Of a stretch of 64,000 nt of DNA, positions 24,509 to 34,482 are shown piece by piece. The position numbers and the translations under genes were made by a program. The notes beneath the pieces were generated by a model. The model was not told the origin of the DNA. It ran no database searches and was given only the letters and a program-made list of their open reading frames with translations. The stretch covers positions 1,976,501 through 2,040,500 of the forward strand of contig NZ_CP029043.1 in assembly GCF_003074055.1 (NCBI RefSeq), given 5' to 3'. The number at the start of each line of letters is the position of its first letter. Position 1 is the first letter of the stretch. The stretch comes from Streptomyces nigra. Lineage in GTDB: Bacteria; Actinomycetota; Actinomycetes; Streptomycetales; Streptomycetaceae.

Positions 24509-25897
24509 GTGGCGAACGACGCCAGCACCGTTTTCGACCTAGTGATCCTCGGCGGTGGTAGTGGCGGTTACGCCGCGGCCCTGCGCGGAGCGCAGCTGGG
24601 CCTGGACGTCGCCCTGATCGAGAAGGACAAGGTCGGCGGCACCTGCCTGCACCGGGGATGCATCCCCACCAAGGCCCTGCTGCACGCGGGCGAGATCGCC
24701 GACCAGGCCCGCGAGAGCGCGCAGTTCGGCGTGAAGGCGACCTTCGAGGGCATCGACATCGCCGGGGTCCACAAGTACAAGGACGGCGTGATCTCCGGCC
24801 TGTACAAGGGCCTCCAGGGTCTCGTGGCCTCCCGCAAGGTGACGTACATCGAGGGTGAGGGCCGGCTGTCCTCCCCGACCTCCGTCGACGTCGACGGCCG
24901 GCGTGTCCAGGGCCGCCACGTCCTGCTGGCGACCGGCTCCGTGCCGAAGTCGCTGCCGGGCCTGGAGATCGACGGCGACCGGATCATCTCCTCGGACCAC
25001 GCCCTCGTCCTGGACCGCGTGCCCAAGTCCGCGATCATCCTGGGCGGCGGCGTCATCGGCGTCGAGTTCGCCTCGGCGTGGAAGTCGTTCGGCGCCGACG
25101 TCACCGTCATCGAGGGCCTCAAGCACCTCGTCCCGGTCGAGGACGAGAACAGCTCCAAGCTCCTGGAGCGCGCCTTCCGCAAGCGCGGCATCAAGTTCAA
25201 CCTGGGCACCTTCTTCCAGAAGGCCGAGTACACCCAGGACGGCGTCAAGGTCACCCTCGCCGACGGCAAGGAGTTCGAGGCCGAGGTGCTGCTGGTGGCC
25301 GTCGGCCGCGGCCCGGTCTCGCAGGGCCTCGGCTACGAGGAGCAGGGCGTCGCGATGGACCGCGGCTACGTCCTCGTCGACGAGTACATGCGCACCAACG
25401 TGCCGACCATCTCGGCCGTCGGCGACCTGGTCCCGACCCTCCAGCTCGCACATGTCGGCTTCGCCGAGGGCATCCTGGTGGCGGAGCGGCTGGCCGGCCT
25501 CAAGACCGTCCCGATCGACTACGACGGTGTCCCCCGTGTGACCTACTGCCACCCGGAGGTCGCGTCCGTCGGCATCACCGAGGCCAAGGCCAAGGAGATC
25601 TACGGCGCGGACAAGGTCGTCGCGCTGAAGTACAACCTCGCGGGCAACGGCAAGAGCAAGATCCTGAACACCGCGGGCGAGATCAAGCTCGTCCAGGTCA
25701 AGGACGGCGCCGTGGTCGGCGTCCACATGGTCGGCGACCGGATGGGCGAGCAGGTCGGCGAGGCCCAGCTCATCTACAACTGGGAGGCGCTGCCGGCCGA
25801 GGTCGCCCAGCTCATCCACGCCCACCCGACGCAGAACGAGGCGCTCGGCGAGGCGCACCTGGCCCTGGCGGGCAAGCCGCTGCACGCGCACGACTGA
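24509..25897 (+). CDS. lpd: Dihydrolipoyl dehydrogenase (E3)
   Basis: A 462-aa flavoprotein that reoxidises dihydrolipoamide on E2 with NAD+. It has the FAD motif GGGSGGYAAALRG, the redox disulfide Cys46-Cys51 (GGTCLHRGCIPT), the NAD-binding GGGVIGVEFAS, the second FAD motif TISAVGDL and the C-terminal catalytic HAHPTQNE. The GTG at 24509 is chosen because GGAG lies 8 nt upstream; the frame extends 56 codons further but without a good start. It is followed by the E2 gene after 76 bp, forming the lpd-sucB pair. Confidence 0.95.
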   Translation: MANDASTVFDLVILGGGSGGYAAALRGAQLGLDVALIEKDKVGGTCLHRGCIPTKALLHAGEIADQARESAQFGVKATFEGIDIAGVHKYKDGVISGLYKGLQGLVASRKVTYIEGEGRLSSPTSVDVDGRRVQGRHVLLATGSVPKSLPGLEIDGDRIISSDHALVLDRVPKSAIILGGGVIGVEFASAWKSFGADVTVIEGLKHLVPVEDENSSKLLERAFRKRGIKFNLGTFFQKAEYTQDGVKVTLADGKEFEAEVLLVAVGRGPVSQGLGYEEQGVAMDRGYVLVDEYMRTNVPTISAVGDLVPTLQLAHVGFAEGILVAERLAGLKTVPIDYDGVPRVTYCHPEVASVGITEAKAKEIYGADKVVALKYNLAGNGKSKILNTAGEIKLVQVKDGAVVGVHMVGDRMGEQVGEAQLIYNWEALPAEVAQLIHAHPTQNEALGEAHLALAGKPLHAHD

Positions 25898-25973
25898 CCC
25901 TCGGCCGACGAAGCGACTCCGCGTCCCAGCGACGCCCACAGACTTCCGCAATTCGTAAGGAGCAACCGAAACC

Positions 25974-27782
<1,809 letters not shown>

Positions 27783-27801
27783 TCCTCGCTGTTCGGCAGT
27801 A

Positions 27802-27838
27802 CGGCGCCCCGCCCGGAACGATTCCGGACGGGGCGCCG
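27802..27838 (+). terminator. Terminator of sucB
   Basis: A 16-bp stem with one mismatch (CGGCGCCCCGCCCGGA against TCCGGACGGGGCGCCG) and a 5-nt loop, 20 nt past the stop codon. Confidence 0.75.
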
Positions 27839-27864
27839 CTCTGTACCCGGGCGCGACCGCCCCT

Positions 27865-27896
27865 CCAGGGGCGCGGGGAACCGCGCGACCAGCCCC
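27865..27896. repeat. Interspersed 32-bp repeat, copy 2
   Basis: CCAGGGGCGCGGGGAACCGC followed by GCGACCAGCCCC. It is the inverted counterpart of the copy at 15805-15836 with two mismatches. It lies just after the sucB terminator in the non-coding stretch 27783-28062, which otherwise holds only the promoter region of the GntR gene. Confidence 0.7.
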
Positions 27897-28062
27897 GACA
27901 CACCCGCACCCGCCCGGCGGCACCCGGCACCGAGCTCGTGGGCGCCCCACCCATCACCGCGTGTGCGCCTCGTCTCACCTGCACCAAAGCACCGCCGTCG
28001 GTCCTCCCCGCGGAGCGCAACCGCCGTATTGTCTAAACGTCAACGCGCCCTAAGGAGCCCTC

Positions 28063-28686
28063 ATGACCGCCCCCGTCATCCACTCGCTGCGCGAACAGAT
28101 CCGCGAGCACATCCTCGAGGGGATCATCAGCGGGCGCTGGCAGCCGGGCGAGCGGATCGTCGAGCGGCGGATCGCCACCGAGCTCGAGGTGAGCCAGACC
28201 CCGGTCCGGGAGGCGCTGCGCGAGCTGGAGTCGCTGCGGCTGATCGAGTCCGCCCCCAACAAGGGCGTTCGGGTGCGCAATCTGACCGCCGGCGACCTGG
28301 AGGAGAGCTATCCGGTCCGCGCCGGCCTCGAGGCCATCGCCGCCGAGCTGGCCGCCGACCGCCTCGCCGGGGACTGCTCCGCGCTCGAGCCGCATGTGGC
28401 CGCCCTGTACGAGGCCGACCGGGACGCCGACGGCACCGGGCAGGTGCGGCACACGGTGGGCTTCCACCGCGAGCTGGTGCGGGCCGCGGGCAACTCGGTG
28501 CTGCTGCACACCTGGGAGGGCCTGGGCATCGAGGTCTTCACGGCACTGTCCATCCGCTGGCTCGGAACCGTTCAGCAGTCGTACGCGGAGGAGCACGAGG
28601 AGCTCGTCCAGGCGTTCCGCCGGCGGGACCCGAGGATCGCGGAACTGGTGAAGGCGCACGTGCTGGGCTGCGCCCCCAGGGCCTGA
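28063..28686 (+). CDS. GntR-family regulator, FCD (FadR-like) subgroup
   Basis: A 207-aa repressor or activator. An N-terminal winged HTH (REHILEGIISGRWQPGERI...SQTPVREALRELES) is followed by an all-helical FCD ligand-binding domain with the Asp/His ligands of the family (FHRELVRAAGN; HEELVQAFRRRD). FCD regulators commonly sense organic acids. AAGGAG lies 6 nt before the ATG. Its position immediately upstream of aceE, with a perfect palindrome between them, makes control of pyruvate dehydrogenase the most likely job. Confidence 0.9.
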   Translation: MTAPVIHSLREQIREHILEGIISGRWQPGERIVERRIATELEVSQTPVREALRELESLRLIESAPNKGVRVRNLTAGDLEESYPVRAGLEAIAAELAADRLAGDCSALEPHVAALYEADRDADGTGQVRHTVGFHRELVRAAGNSVLLHTWEGLGIEVFTALSIRWLGTVQQSYAEEHEELVQAFRRRDPRIAELVKAHVLGCAPRA

Positions 28687-28736
28687 TCGACAGGCGAGCA
28701 TCACCCCGCTCACCTGCGGAAACCCTTCGAAAACAC

Positions 28737-28771
28737 GGCACCGCGTGCCATATGCCGAGGCACCGCATGCC
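28737..28771 (+). promoter_or_regulatory. Duplicated imperfect palindrome upstream of aceE
   Basis: GGCACCGCGTGCC (28737-28749) and GGCACCGCATGCC (28759-28771) differ at one base. Each is a 5+3+5 dyad, the second with one mismatch. Their 22-bp centre spacing equals two helical turns, as expected for cooperative binding of two regulator dimers on one face of the DNA. Confidence 0.45.
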
Positions 28772-28810
28772 TACTTTCCCCGGATCACGATGTTTTACCC
28801 CGGAACCCTT

Positions 28811-28827
28811 TGATCGATCATCGATCA
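28811..28827 (+). promoter_or_regulatory. 17-bp perfect palindrome upstream of aceE
   Basis: TGATCGAT-C-ATCGATCA is a perfect 8+1+8 palindrome, 121 bp before the aceE start and 124 bp after the GntR gene. It is a strong operator candidate for the adjacent GntR-family regulator. Confidence 0.55.
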
Positions 28828-28947
28828 GGGAGTTATTGTCACCGCTGGACCTCCACCGAGGTCTTCCGCCCTGTCCTGCCAAAGACAAAGGGCAACCCCG
28901 AACCCTTGCCGATGAGGGAACCCCCTTCGACTGAGGAAGGCGGCGAC

Positions 28948-31650
28948 ATGACCGACCCCAACGCCATCCAGCCGAGCGCGCTCGACCAGCTCCCCGACCG
29001 TGACCCGGAGGAGACCGCCGAGTGGCAGGCCTCGCTGGACGCGGTCGCCGAGGCGGCCGGCCCGCACCGTGCGGCGTACCTGATGCGCCGCACCCTGGAG
29101 CGGGCCGAGGGCACCGGCATCGCGCTGCCCAAGCTCCTCGAGACGGACTACGTCAACACCATCCCCACCGCCGCCGAGCCGTCCGCGCCCGGTGACGAGG
29201 AGATGGAGCGGAAGATCACCGCGTGGAACCGCTGGAACGCGGCCGCGATGGTGACCCGCGGCTCCAAGTACGGCGTGGGCGGTCACATCGCCACCTTCGC
29301 CTCCGCCGCGTGGCTCTACGAGACCGGCTTCAACCACTTCTTCAAGGGCAAGGAGGGCGACGGCAGCGGCGACCAGCTCTACATCCAGGGCCACGCCTCG
29401 CCGGGCATCTACGCCCGCGCCTTCCTCGACGGCCGCCTCACCGAGCAGCACCTGGACAACTTCCGCCAGGAGGCGGGCGGCAACGGCCTGCCGTCGTACC
29501 CGCACCCGCGCCGGCTGCCCTGGCTGTGGGAGTTCCCGACCGTCTCCATGGGTCTCGGCCCGCTGTCGGCGATCTACCAGGCCCGCTTCAACCGCTATCT
29601 GACGGCCCGCGGCGTCAAGGACGTCTCCGCGTCCCACGTATGGGCCTTCCTCGGCGACGGCGAGATGGACGAGCCGGAGTCGACGGCGGCACTCGCCCTG
29701 GCCTCCCGCGAGGGCCTGGACAACCTGACCTTCGTCATCAACTGCAACCTGCAGCGCCTCGACGGCCCGGTCCGCGCCAATTTCAAGATCGTGCAGGAGC
29801 TGGAGGCCCAGTTCCGCGGCGCCGGCTGGAACGTGATCAAGACGCTGTGGGGCACCGCCTGGGACGAGCTGTTCCAGCTCGACACCACGGGCGCGCTGGT
29901 CCGCCGGCTGCGCGAGGTGCCGGACGCGCAGGTGCAGACGTACCAGACGCGCGACGCCGCCTACATCCGCGAGGACTTCTTCGGCAAGGACCCGGCGCTC
30001 GCCGAGATGGCGAAGCTGCTGAGCGACGACAAGATCCTCGAGTGTTTCCACCTCTCGCGCGGTGGCCACGAGGCCCGCAAGGTGTACGCCGCCTACAAGG
30101 CCGCCGTCGAGTTCAAGGGCGCGCCGACCGTGATCCTGGCCCAGACGGTCAAGGGCCACACCCTCGGCGAGGGCTTCGCGTCGAAGAACGCCAACCACCA
30201 GATGAAGAAGCTCTCGGTGGACGAGTTCAAGGCGATGCGCGACCTGCTCGAACTGCCCATCAAGGACAGCGACTTCGCCGACGGCGTGGTGCCCTACGGC
30301 CACCCCGGCGCCGACTCCCCCGAGGTCCGCTACCTCCAGGAGCGCCGCGCGGCCCTCGGCGGTCCCGCCCCGGCCCGCCGCGTCCACCCGGTGGCCCCGC
30401 TGCCGGCCCCCGCCGACAAGGCGTTCGCCGCCTTCGACAAGGGCTCCGGCTCGCAGAACGTCGCCACCACCATGGCGTTCGTCCGCCTGGTCAAGGACCT
30501 GGTCCGCGACAAGGAGACCGGCAGGCGCTGGGTGCCGATCGTCCCCGACGAGGCGCGCACCTTCGGCATGGAGAGCCTCTTCCCGTCCCTCGGCATCTAC
30601 TCGCCGAAGGGCCAGACGTACGAGCCGGTCGACCGCGACCAGCTGATGTACTACAAGGAGGCGAAGAACGGGCAGATCCTCAACGAGGGGATCACCGAGG
30701 CCGGTTCGATGGCCGACTTCATCGCCGCGTCGACGTCGTACGCGACGCACGGCGAGACGATGATCCCGTTCTACATCTTCTACTCGATGTTCGGCTGGCA
30801 GCGGACGGCCGACCAGATGTGGCAGCTCGGCGACCAGCTCGGCCGCGGCTTCCTCGTCGGCGCGACGGCCGGCCGCACCACGCTGACCGGTGAGGGCCTG
30901 CAGCACGCCGACGGCCACTCCCCCGTCATCGCGGCGACCAACCCGGCGGCGCTGACGTACGACCCGGCCTTCGCCTACGAGGTCGCGGCCATCGTCAAGG
31001 ACGGTCTGCGCCGGATGTACGGCGAGGCCGCCCCGGGCGAGGACCAGGACGTCTTCTACTACCTGACCGTCTACAACGAGCCGCTGCCGCAGCCCGCGAA
31101 GCCCGCGGTGGACGGCGTCGACCAGGGCATCGTCAAGGGCCTGTACCGCTTCAACACGGCGGAGTCGGCCGGTCTGTCCCCGGCGGCGAACGCCCCGCGC
31201 ATCCAGCTCCTGGGCTCCGGCACCGCCATCCACTGGGCGCTGAAGGCGCAGAGGCTGCTCGCCGAGGAGTGGGGTGTGGCCGCCGACGTGTGGTCCGCGA
31301 CCTCCTGGACGGAGCTGCGCCGTGACGCGCTGGAGGCCGACGCGGCCCTGCTGCGCGGCGAGGAGCGGGTGCCGTACGTCCGTCAGGCGCTGCAGGGCGC
31401 CGAGGGCCCGGTGCTCGCGGTCTCCGACTACATGCGCCAGGTCCCGGACCAGATCGCGCAGTGGGTCGAGCAGGACTGGTCCTCGCTGGGCGCCGACGGC
31501 TTCGGTCTGTCCGACACCCGTGACGCGGCCCGCCGCCACTTCGGGGTGGACGCCGAGTCGATCGTCGTCGCGGCCCTGGCCCAGCTCGCCCGGCGTGGCG
31601 AGGTCAAGGCCACCGCGGTGAAGGAAGCCCGCGAGAAGTACGGCCTGTAG
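28948..31650 (+). CDS. aceE: Pyruvate dehydrogenase E1, homodimeric (AceE)
   Basis: A 900-aa ThDP enzyme that decarboxylates pyruvate and acetylates the lipoyl groups of E2. The length and layout match homodimeric AceE. It has HASPGIYARAFLDGRL, the ThDP-binding GDGEMDEPESTAALA...NCN, and the central transketolase-like domain with EAGSMADFIAASTSYATHGETMIPF. The ATG at 28948 is preceded by GAGGAAGG with a 7-nt gap; an upstream in-frame extension to 28810 would run through the palindromic operator and is not credible. It is likely regulated by the upstream GntR protein. Confidence 0.95.
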   Translation: MTDPNAIQPSALDQLPDRDPEETAEWQASLDAVAEAAGPHRAAYLMRRTLERAEGTGIALPKLLETDYVNTIPTAAEPSAPGDEEMERKITAWNRWNAAAMVTRGSKYGVGGHIATFASAAWLYETGFNHFFKGKEGDGSGDQLYIQGHASPGIYARAFLDGRLTEQHLDNFRQEAGGNGLPSYPHPRRLPWLWEFPTVSMGLGPLSAIYQARFNRYLTARGVKDVSASHVWAFLGDGEMDEPESTAALALASREGLDNLTFVINCNLQRLDGPVRANFKIVQELEAQFRGAGWNVIKTLWGTAWDELFQLDTTGALVRRLREVPDAQVQTYQTRDAAYIREDFFGKDPALAEMAKLLSDDKILECFHLSRGGHEARKVYAAYKAAVEFKGAPTVILAQTVKGHTLGEGFASKNANHQMKKLSVDEFKAMRDLLELPIKDSDFADGVVPYGHPGADSPEVRYLQERRAALGGPAPARRVHPVAPLPAPADKAFAAFDKGSGSQNVATTMAFVRLVKDLVRDKETGRRWVPIVPDEARTFGMESLFPSLGIYSPKGQTYEPVDRDQLMYYKEAKNGQILNEGITEAGSMADFIAASTSYATHGETMIPFYIFYSMFGWQRTADQMWQLGDQLGRGFLVGATAGRTTLTGEGLQHADGHSPVIAATNPAALTYDPAFAYEVAAIVKDGLRRMYGEAAPGEDQDVFYYLTVYNEPLPQPAKPAVDGVDQGIVKGLYRFNTAESAGLSPAANAPRIQLLGSGTAIHWALKAQRLLAEEWGVAADVWSATSWTELRRDALEADAALLRGEERVPYVRQALQGAEGPVLAVSDYMRQVPDQIAQWVEQDWSSLGADGFGLSDTRDAARRHFGVDAESIVVAALAQLARRGEVKATAVKEAREKYGL

Positions 31651-31666
31651 CCGGGCCGGTGGTGAG

Positions 31667-31698
31667 CGAAGGGGCACGGCACTCGCCGTGCCCCTTCG
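31667..31698 (+). terminator. Terminator of aceE
   Basis: A perfect 14-bp stem (CGAAGGGGCACGGC and GCCGTGCCCCTTCG) with a 4-nt loop, 17 nt past the stop. Confidence 0.85.
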
Positions 31699-31753
31699 GC
31701 GTACCCCTCCGCTGTCACCGTCGGCTGTCAGTGGGCCCCGGCATGATGGCCGT

Positions 31754-32731
31754 ATGCGTGCCGCTCGTCTGATCAAGATGGTGCTGTTGCTCCAGTCCCG
31801 GCCCTCCATGACCGCCGGTGAGCTGGCGCGGGAGCTGGAGGTCTCCGAGCGGACGGTCACCCGGGACGCGCAGGCGCTGTCGGAGGCCGGGGTGCCGGTC
31901 TACGCCGAGCGGGGCCGGGCCGGCGGGTACCGGCTGGTCGGCGGGTACCGCACGCGGCTGACCGGGCTCGCGCGCGGGGAGGCCGAGGCGCTGTTCCTCA
32001 GCGGGGTGCCGGGGGCGCTGCGCGAGATGGGCCTGGAGGACGCCGCGTCGGCCGCGCGGCTGAAGGTGTCGGCCGCTCTGCTGCCGTCGCTGCGCGACGC
32101 GTCCCGTACGGCGGCCCAGCGCTTCCATCTGGACGCGCCGAACTGGTTCACCGAGCCGGCGCCCCCGGAGCTGCTGCCGGCGGTCGCGGACGCCGTGTGG
32201 GACGACCGCCGGATCGTCGCGCGCTACCGGCGGCGCGGCGACGAAGAGGTCGAGCGGGAGCTGGAGCCGTACGGGCTCGTGCTGAAGGCCGGTGTCTGGT
32301 ACCTGTGCGCCCGGGTCCCCGGGGACGGTGCCCACCGGGTGTACCGGATCGACCGGTTCCTCGCGGTCGAGGCCGGTGACGGGCGGTTCGAGCGGGACGA
32401 GTCGTTCGATCTGCCGGGGTTCTGGGCGGAGCGGGCCGAGCAGTTCGCGCGGTCGATCCTGCGGACGGAGGTGGTGCTGCGGGTGTCGCCCGAGGGGGTG
32501 CGCGCCCTGCGGTTCGCCGTCGGGACGCTGGTCGCGCGGGAGGCGCTGGAGGCGGCGGGCGCCCCGGACGGGGACGGCTGGGTGACGGCGACCGTCCCGG
32601 TGGAGTCCGAGGAGGTCGCCCACGGCCAGCTCGCGGCGCTGGGCCCCGAGGTGGAGGTGCTGGCCCCGAGGTCGCTGCGGGAGCGGTTCGCCGCCGACGC
32701 GATACGCCTGGCGGCCCTGTACGCCGATTGA
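31754..32731 (+). CDS. HTH-WYL transcriptional regulator
   Basis: A 325-aa regulator. The N-terminal DeoR-type HTH (LVLLLQSRPSMTAGELARELEVSERTVTRDAQALS region; first residues MRAARLIKM) is followed by a WYL domain with KAGVWYLCARVPGD and an R-rich ligand loop (RIDRFLAVEAGDGRFERDE), and a C-terminal WCX-like extension. Such proteins respond to small molecules or nucleic acid. The start was set at ATG 31754, where the HTH begins. The target is unknown. Confidence 0.88.
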   Translation: MRAARLIKMVLLLQSRPSMTAGELARELEVSERTVTRDAQALSEAGVPVYAERGRAGGYRLVGGYRTRLTGLARGEAEALFLSGVPGALREMGLEDAASAARLKVSAALLPSLRDASRTAAQRFHLDAPNWFTEPAPPELLPAVADAVWDDRRIVARYRRRGDEEVERELEPYGLVLKAGVWYLCARVPGDGAHRVYRIDRFLAVEAGDGRFERDESFDLPGFWAERAEQFARSILRTEVVLRVSPEGVRALRFAVGTLVAREALEAAGAPDGDGWVTATVPVESEEVAHGQLAALGPEVEVLAPRSLRERFAADAIRLAALYAD

Positions 32732-32803
32732 GTCACGCGCCCCATAACAATCCGTCGCACTCCACGTGCGCCCCACCGGTCCAGGGCCGATGCTTGACCC
32801 GTG

Positions 32804-33322
32804 ATGGACGAGACGGAGTTCTGGGAGCTGGTGGACGCGACCCGTGAGGCCGCGGAGGGCGATCCCGAGGAGCAGGCCGACCTGCTCGTGGACCGGCTGG
32901 TCCAGCTGGACCCGGACGCCGTGCTCGACTTCGCCCGCCACTTCGAGGCCCGCTACAACCGGGCCTACACCTGGGATCTGTGGGGCGCCGCCTGGGTCCT
33001 GCTCGACGGGGCCAGTGACGACGCCTTCGACTTCTTCCGCTGCTGGCTGATCGGCCAGGGCCGCGAGGTGTACGAGGGCGCGGTGCACGACCCGGACTCC
33101 CTGGCCGAGCTGCTGGACGACTTCGACGAGGAGTTCGACGGCGACGGGGAGGAGCTGGGGTACGCCGCAGACGAGGCGTACGAGCAGCTCACCGGTGCCG
33201 TCGCTCCCGATCTGGGCCTGCCGCCCGCGCCCCCGGAGCCGTCCGGCACACCTGTGGACTTCGAGGACTCGCGGGCGCTGGCGGAGCGGTTTCCCCGGCT
33301 GTGGGCACGCTTCAAGGGCTGA
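32804..33322 (+). CDS. DUF4240 domain protein
   Basis: A 172-aa acidic cytoplasmic protein starting MDETEFWELVDATREAA. It matches the DUF4240 pattern: an N-terminal FW..V..TR helix, WDLWGAAWVL, DFFRCWLIGQGREVYE, and a C-terminal region predicted helical. GTG at 32801 directly precedes the ATG and could also start it. Function unknown. A MITE-like element begins 10 bp after its stop. Confidence 0.8.
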   Translation: MDETEFWELVDATREAAEGDPEEQADLLVDRLVQLDPDAVLDFARHFEARYNRAYTWDLWGAAWVLLDGASDDAFDFFRCWLIGQGREVYEGAVHDPDSLAELLDDFDEEFDGDGEELGYAADEAYEQLTGAVAPDLGLPPAPPEPSGTPVDFEDSRALAERFPRLWARFKG

Positions 33323-33331
33323 GCGTGGCCC

Positions 33332-33482
33332 AGGGCCTCTCGTTTGGATCATGCCGGGCTCGCGGGCCCTGGTGCCGCACCTCGCCGCGTTGTCGTCGGT
33401 CGCCATGACGCCCTCCTCCGCCTTGCGACGCACGGCACCGGACCCCGCTCCCTGATCCGGCCTGACCCCGACGAAAGACCCT
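33332..33482. mobile_element. MITE-like element C (degenerate)
   Basis: A 151-bp non-coding element with 26-bp terminal inverted repeats, 20 of 26 positions matching: AGGGCCTCTCGTTTGGATCA at the left against AGGGTCTTTCGTCGGGGTCA on the other strand at the right. The right end provides part of the TAG stop of the adjacent amidase gene. Internal GACAACGCGGCGAGGTGC (minus strand, 33377-33394) is identical to 18 bases of element A. No transposase. Confidence 0.65.
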
Positions 33483-34284
33483 AGGGTGCCCGGCCCTGGA
33501 GGCGGGCCGCCGTGGCCCTGATCTCCGGGAGGAGGGCGCTGAGGGCGGCGCCGGGGCAGCTCGTCGAGTAGCCGTCGTTGTGGCCGGCCACGGCGGGGAG
33601 CGTGGCGGTGGTGCCGGAGGCGTAGCGACTGAGGCTGTTGCTGGAGGTCAGCCGCACCTTCGTGCGGGGGTCGGTCCCGGAGAGCCCCAGCTTCCACGCC
33701 GCCACCGCCGCGATCGCGTCGGTCATCGCCTGCGGGACGGGCACTCCGTCCGTGAAGGTGCCGAGGGCGGCGACGCCCGCGGTGCGGTGGTTGAAACCCT
33801 GGGTGTGGGCGCCGGTGACGGGCCGGTCGGTGCCGCCGGCCCGGCCCTCGTAGATCGTGCCGCAGCGGTCGACGACGAAGTTGTAGCCGAGGTCGTCCCA
33901 GTGCCGTGCGCCGGTCTGCCCGGCGTACAGATGCTCGATGATCCGGGGCGAGTCGGCGCAGTCGTAGTCGTTGGGCGAGTCCGTGTGGTGGACGAAGACG
34001 GCGACGACCTTGTCGTCGTAGCGCGGCGGCGGCTGGGTGTGCAGGGTCTTCTCGTCGAGCCAGACGTCCCGGGGCACGATGGGCGGCCTGGCGGCCTGGT
34101 ACGAGGCCGGGCGCGCCGCGACGGGCCGCTTCTCCCGCTCGACGCTCTTCTCCACCCCGTCGGCGCACAGCACGAGCGCGAGCCCGGCGGCCACTCCCGG
34201 TACGAAACCGAGGGCCACGAGGGCTCCCCGTCCCCCGGGGACACCTCGTACCCGTTCCGCCGTGACCCGTCGGATGGCACGCAT
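33481..34284 (-). CDS. Secreted PGRP/amidase-2 type N-acetylmuramoyl-L-alanine amidase
   Basis: A 267-aa exported cell-wall hydrolase of the peptidoglycan-recognition fold. An N-terminal hydrophobic segment (ALVALGFVPGVAAGLALVL) acts as signal or anchor. Zinc ligands are visible in VFVHHTD, AVAGHND and TSCPGAAL. The conserved YNFVVDRCGTIYEGR and GFNHRTAGVAALG motifs complete the family pattern. AGGA lies shortly before the ATG. It is likely to cleave the peptide from the glycan. The stop codon TAG lies in the end of MITE-like element C. Confidence 0.88.
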   Translation of the reverse strand: MRAIRRVTAERVRGVPGGRGALVALGFVPGVAAGLALVLCADGVEKSVEREKRPVAARPASYQAARPPIVPRDVWLDEKTLHTQPPPRYDDKVVAVFVHHTDSPNDYDCADSPRIIEHLYAGQTGARHWDDLGYNFVVDRCGTIYEGRAGGTDRPVTGAHTQGFNHRTAGVAALGTFTDGVPVPQAMTDAIAAVAAWKLGLSGTDPRTKVRLTSSNSLSRYASGTTATLPAVAGHNDGYSTSCPGAALSALLPEIRATAARLQGRAP

Positions 34285-34482
34285 GGTCCTACTGTCCGAC
34301 GGATCCGGTCCGCCCGCGATGTGTGGTGTGACACCGGGTGGAACCATCATCCGGGTCCGGGGCGTTCCTCCTGGTGTACGCAGCGTGGCCGAATCCCCGT
34401 GACACGCCGCCGCGCGCTGATCAAGAAGCGCTCCGTGCGCGTACTAAGGGGTCCGGTCAAGAGGTGAGGGAGAGGCGGCTCA

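Noticed and set aside
28681..28695. GCCTG-ATCGA-CAGGC hairpin as terminator of the GntR gene
   Set aside because: Only a 5-bp stem with no T run; too weak to list as a terminator.
28825..31860. 1,011-codon minus-strand frame opposite aceE
   Set aside because: Antisense shadow of a highly expressed high-GC gene; the aceE frame has full motifs and the correct codon bias.
34324..34336. Small GGTG-TGA-CACC dyad between the amidase and MarP-like genes
   Set aside because: Four-base arms are expected by chance at this base composition; no supporting promoter elements.
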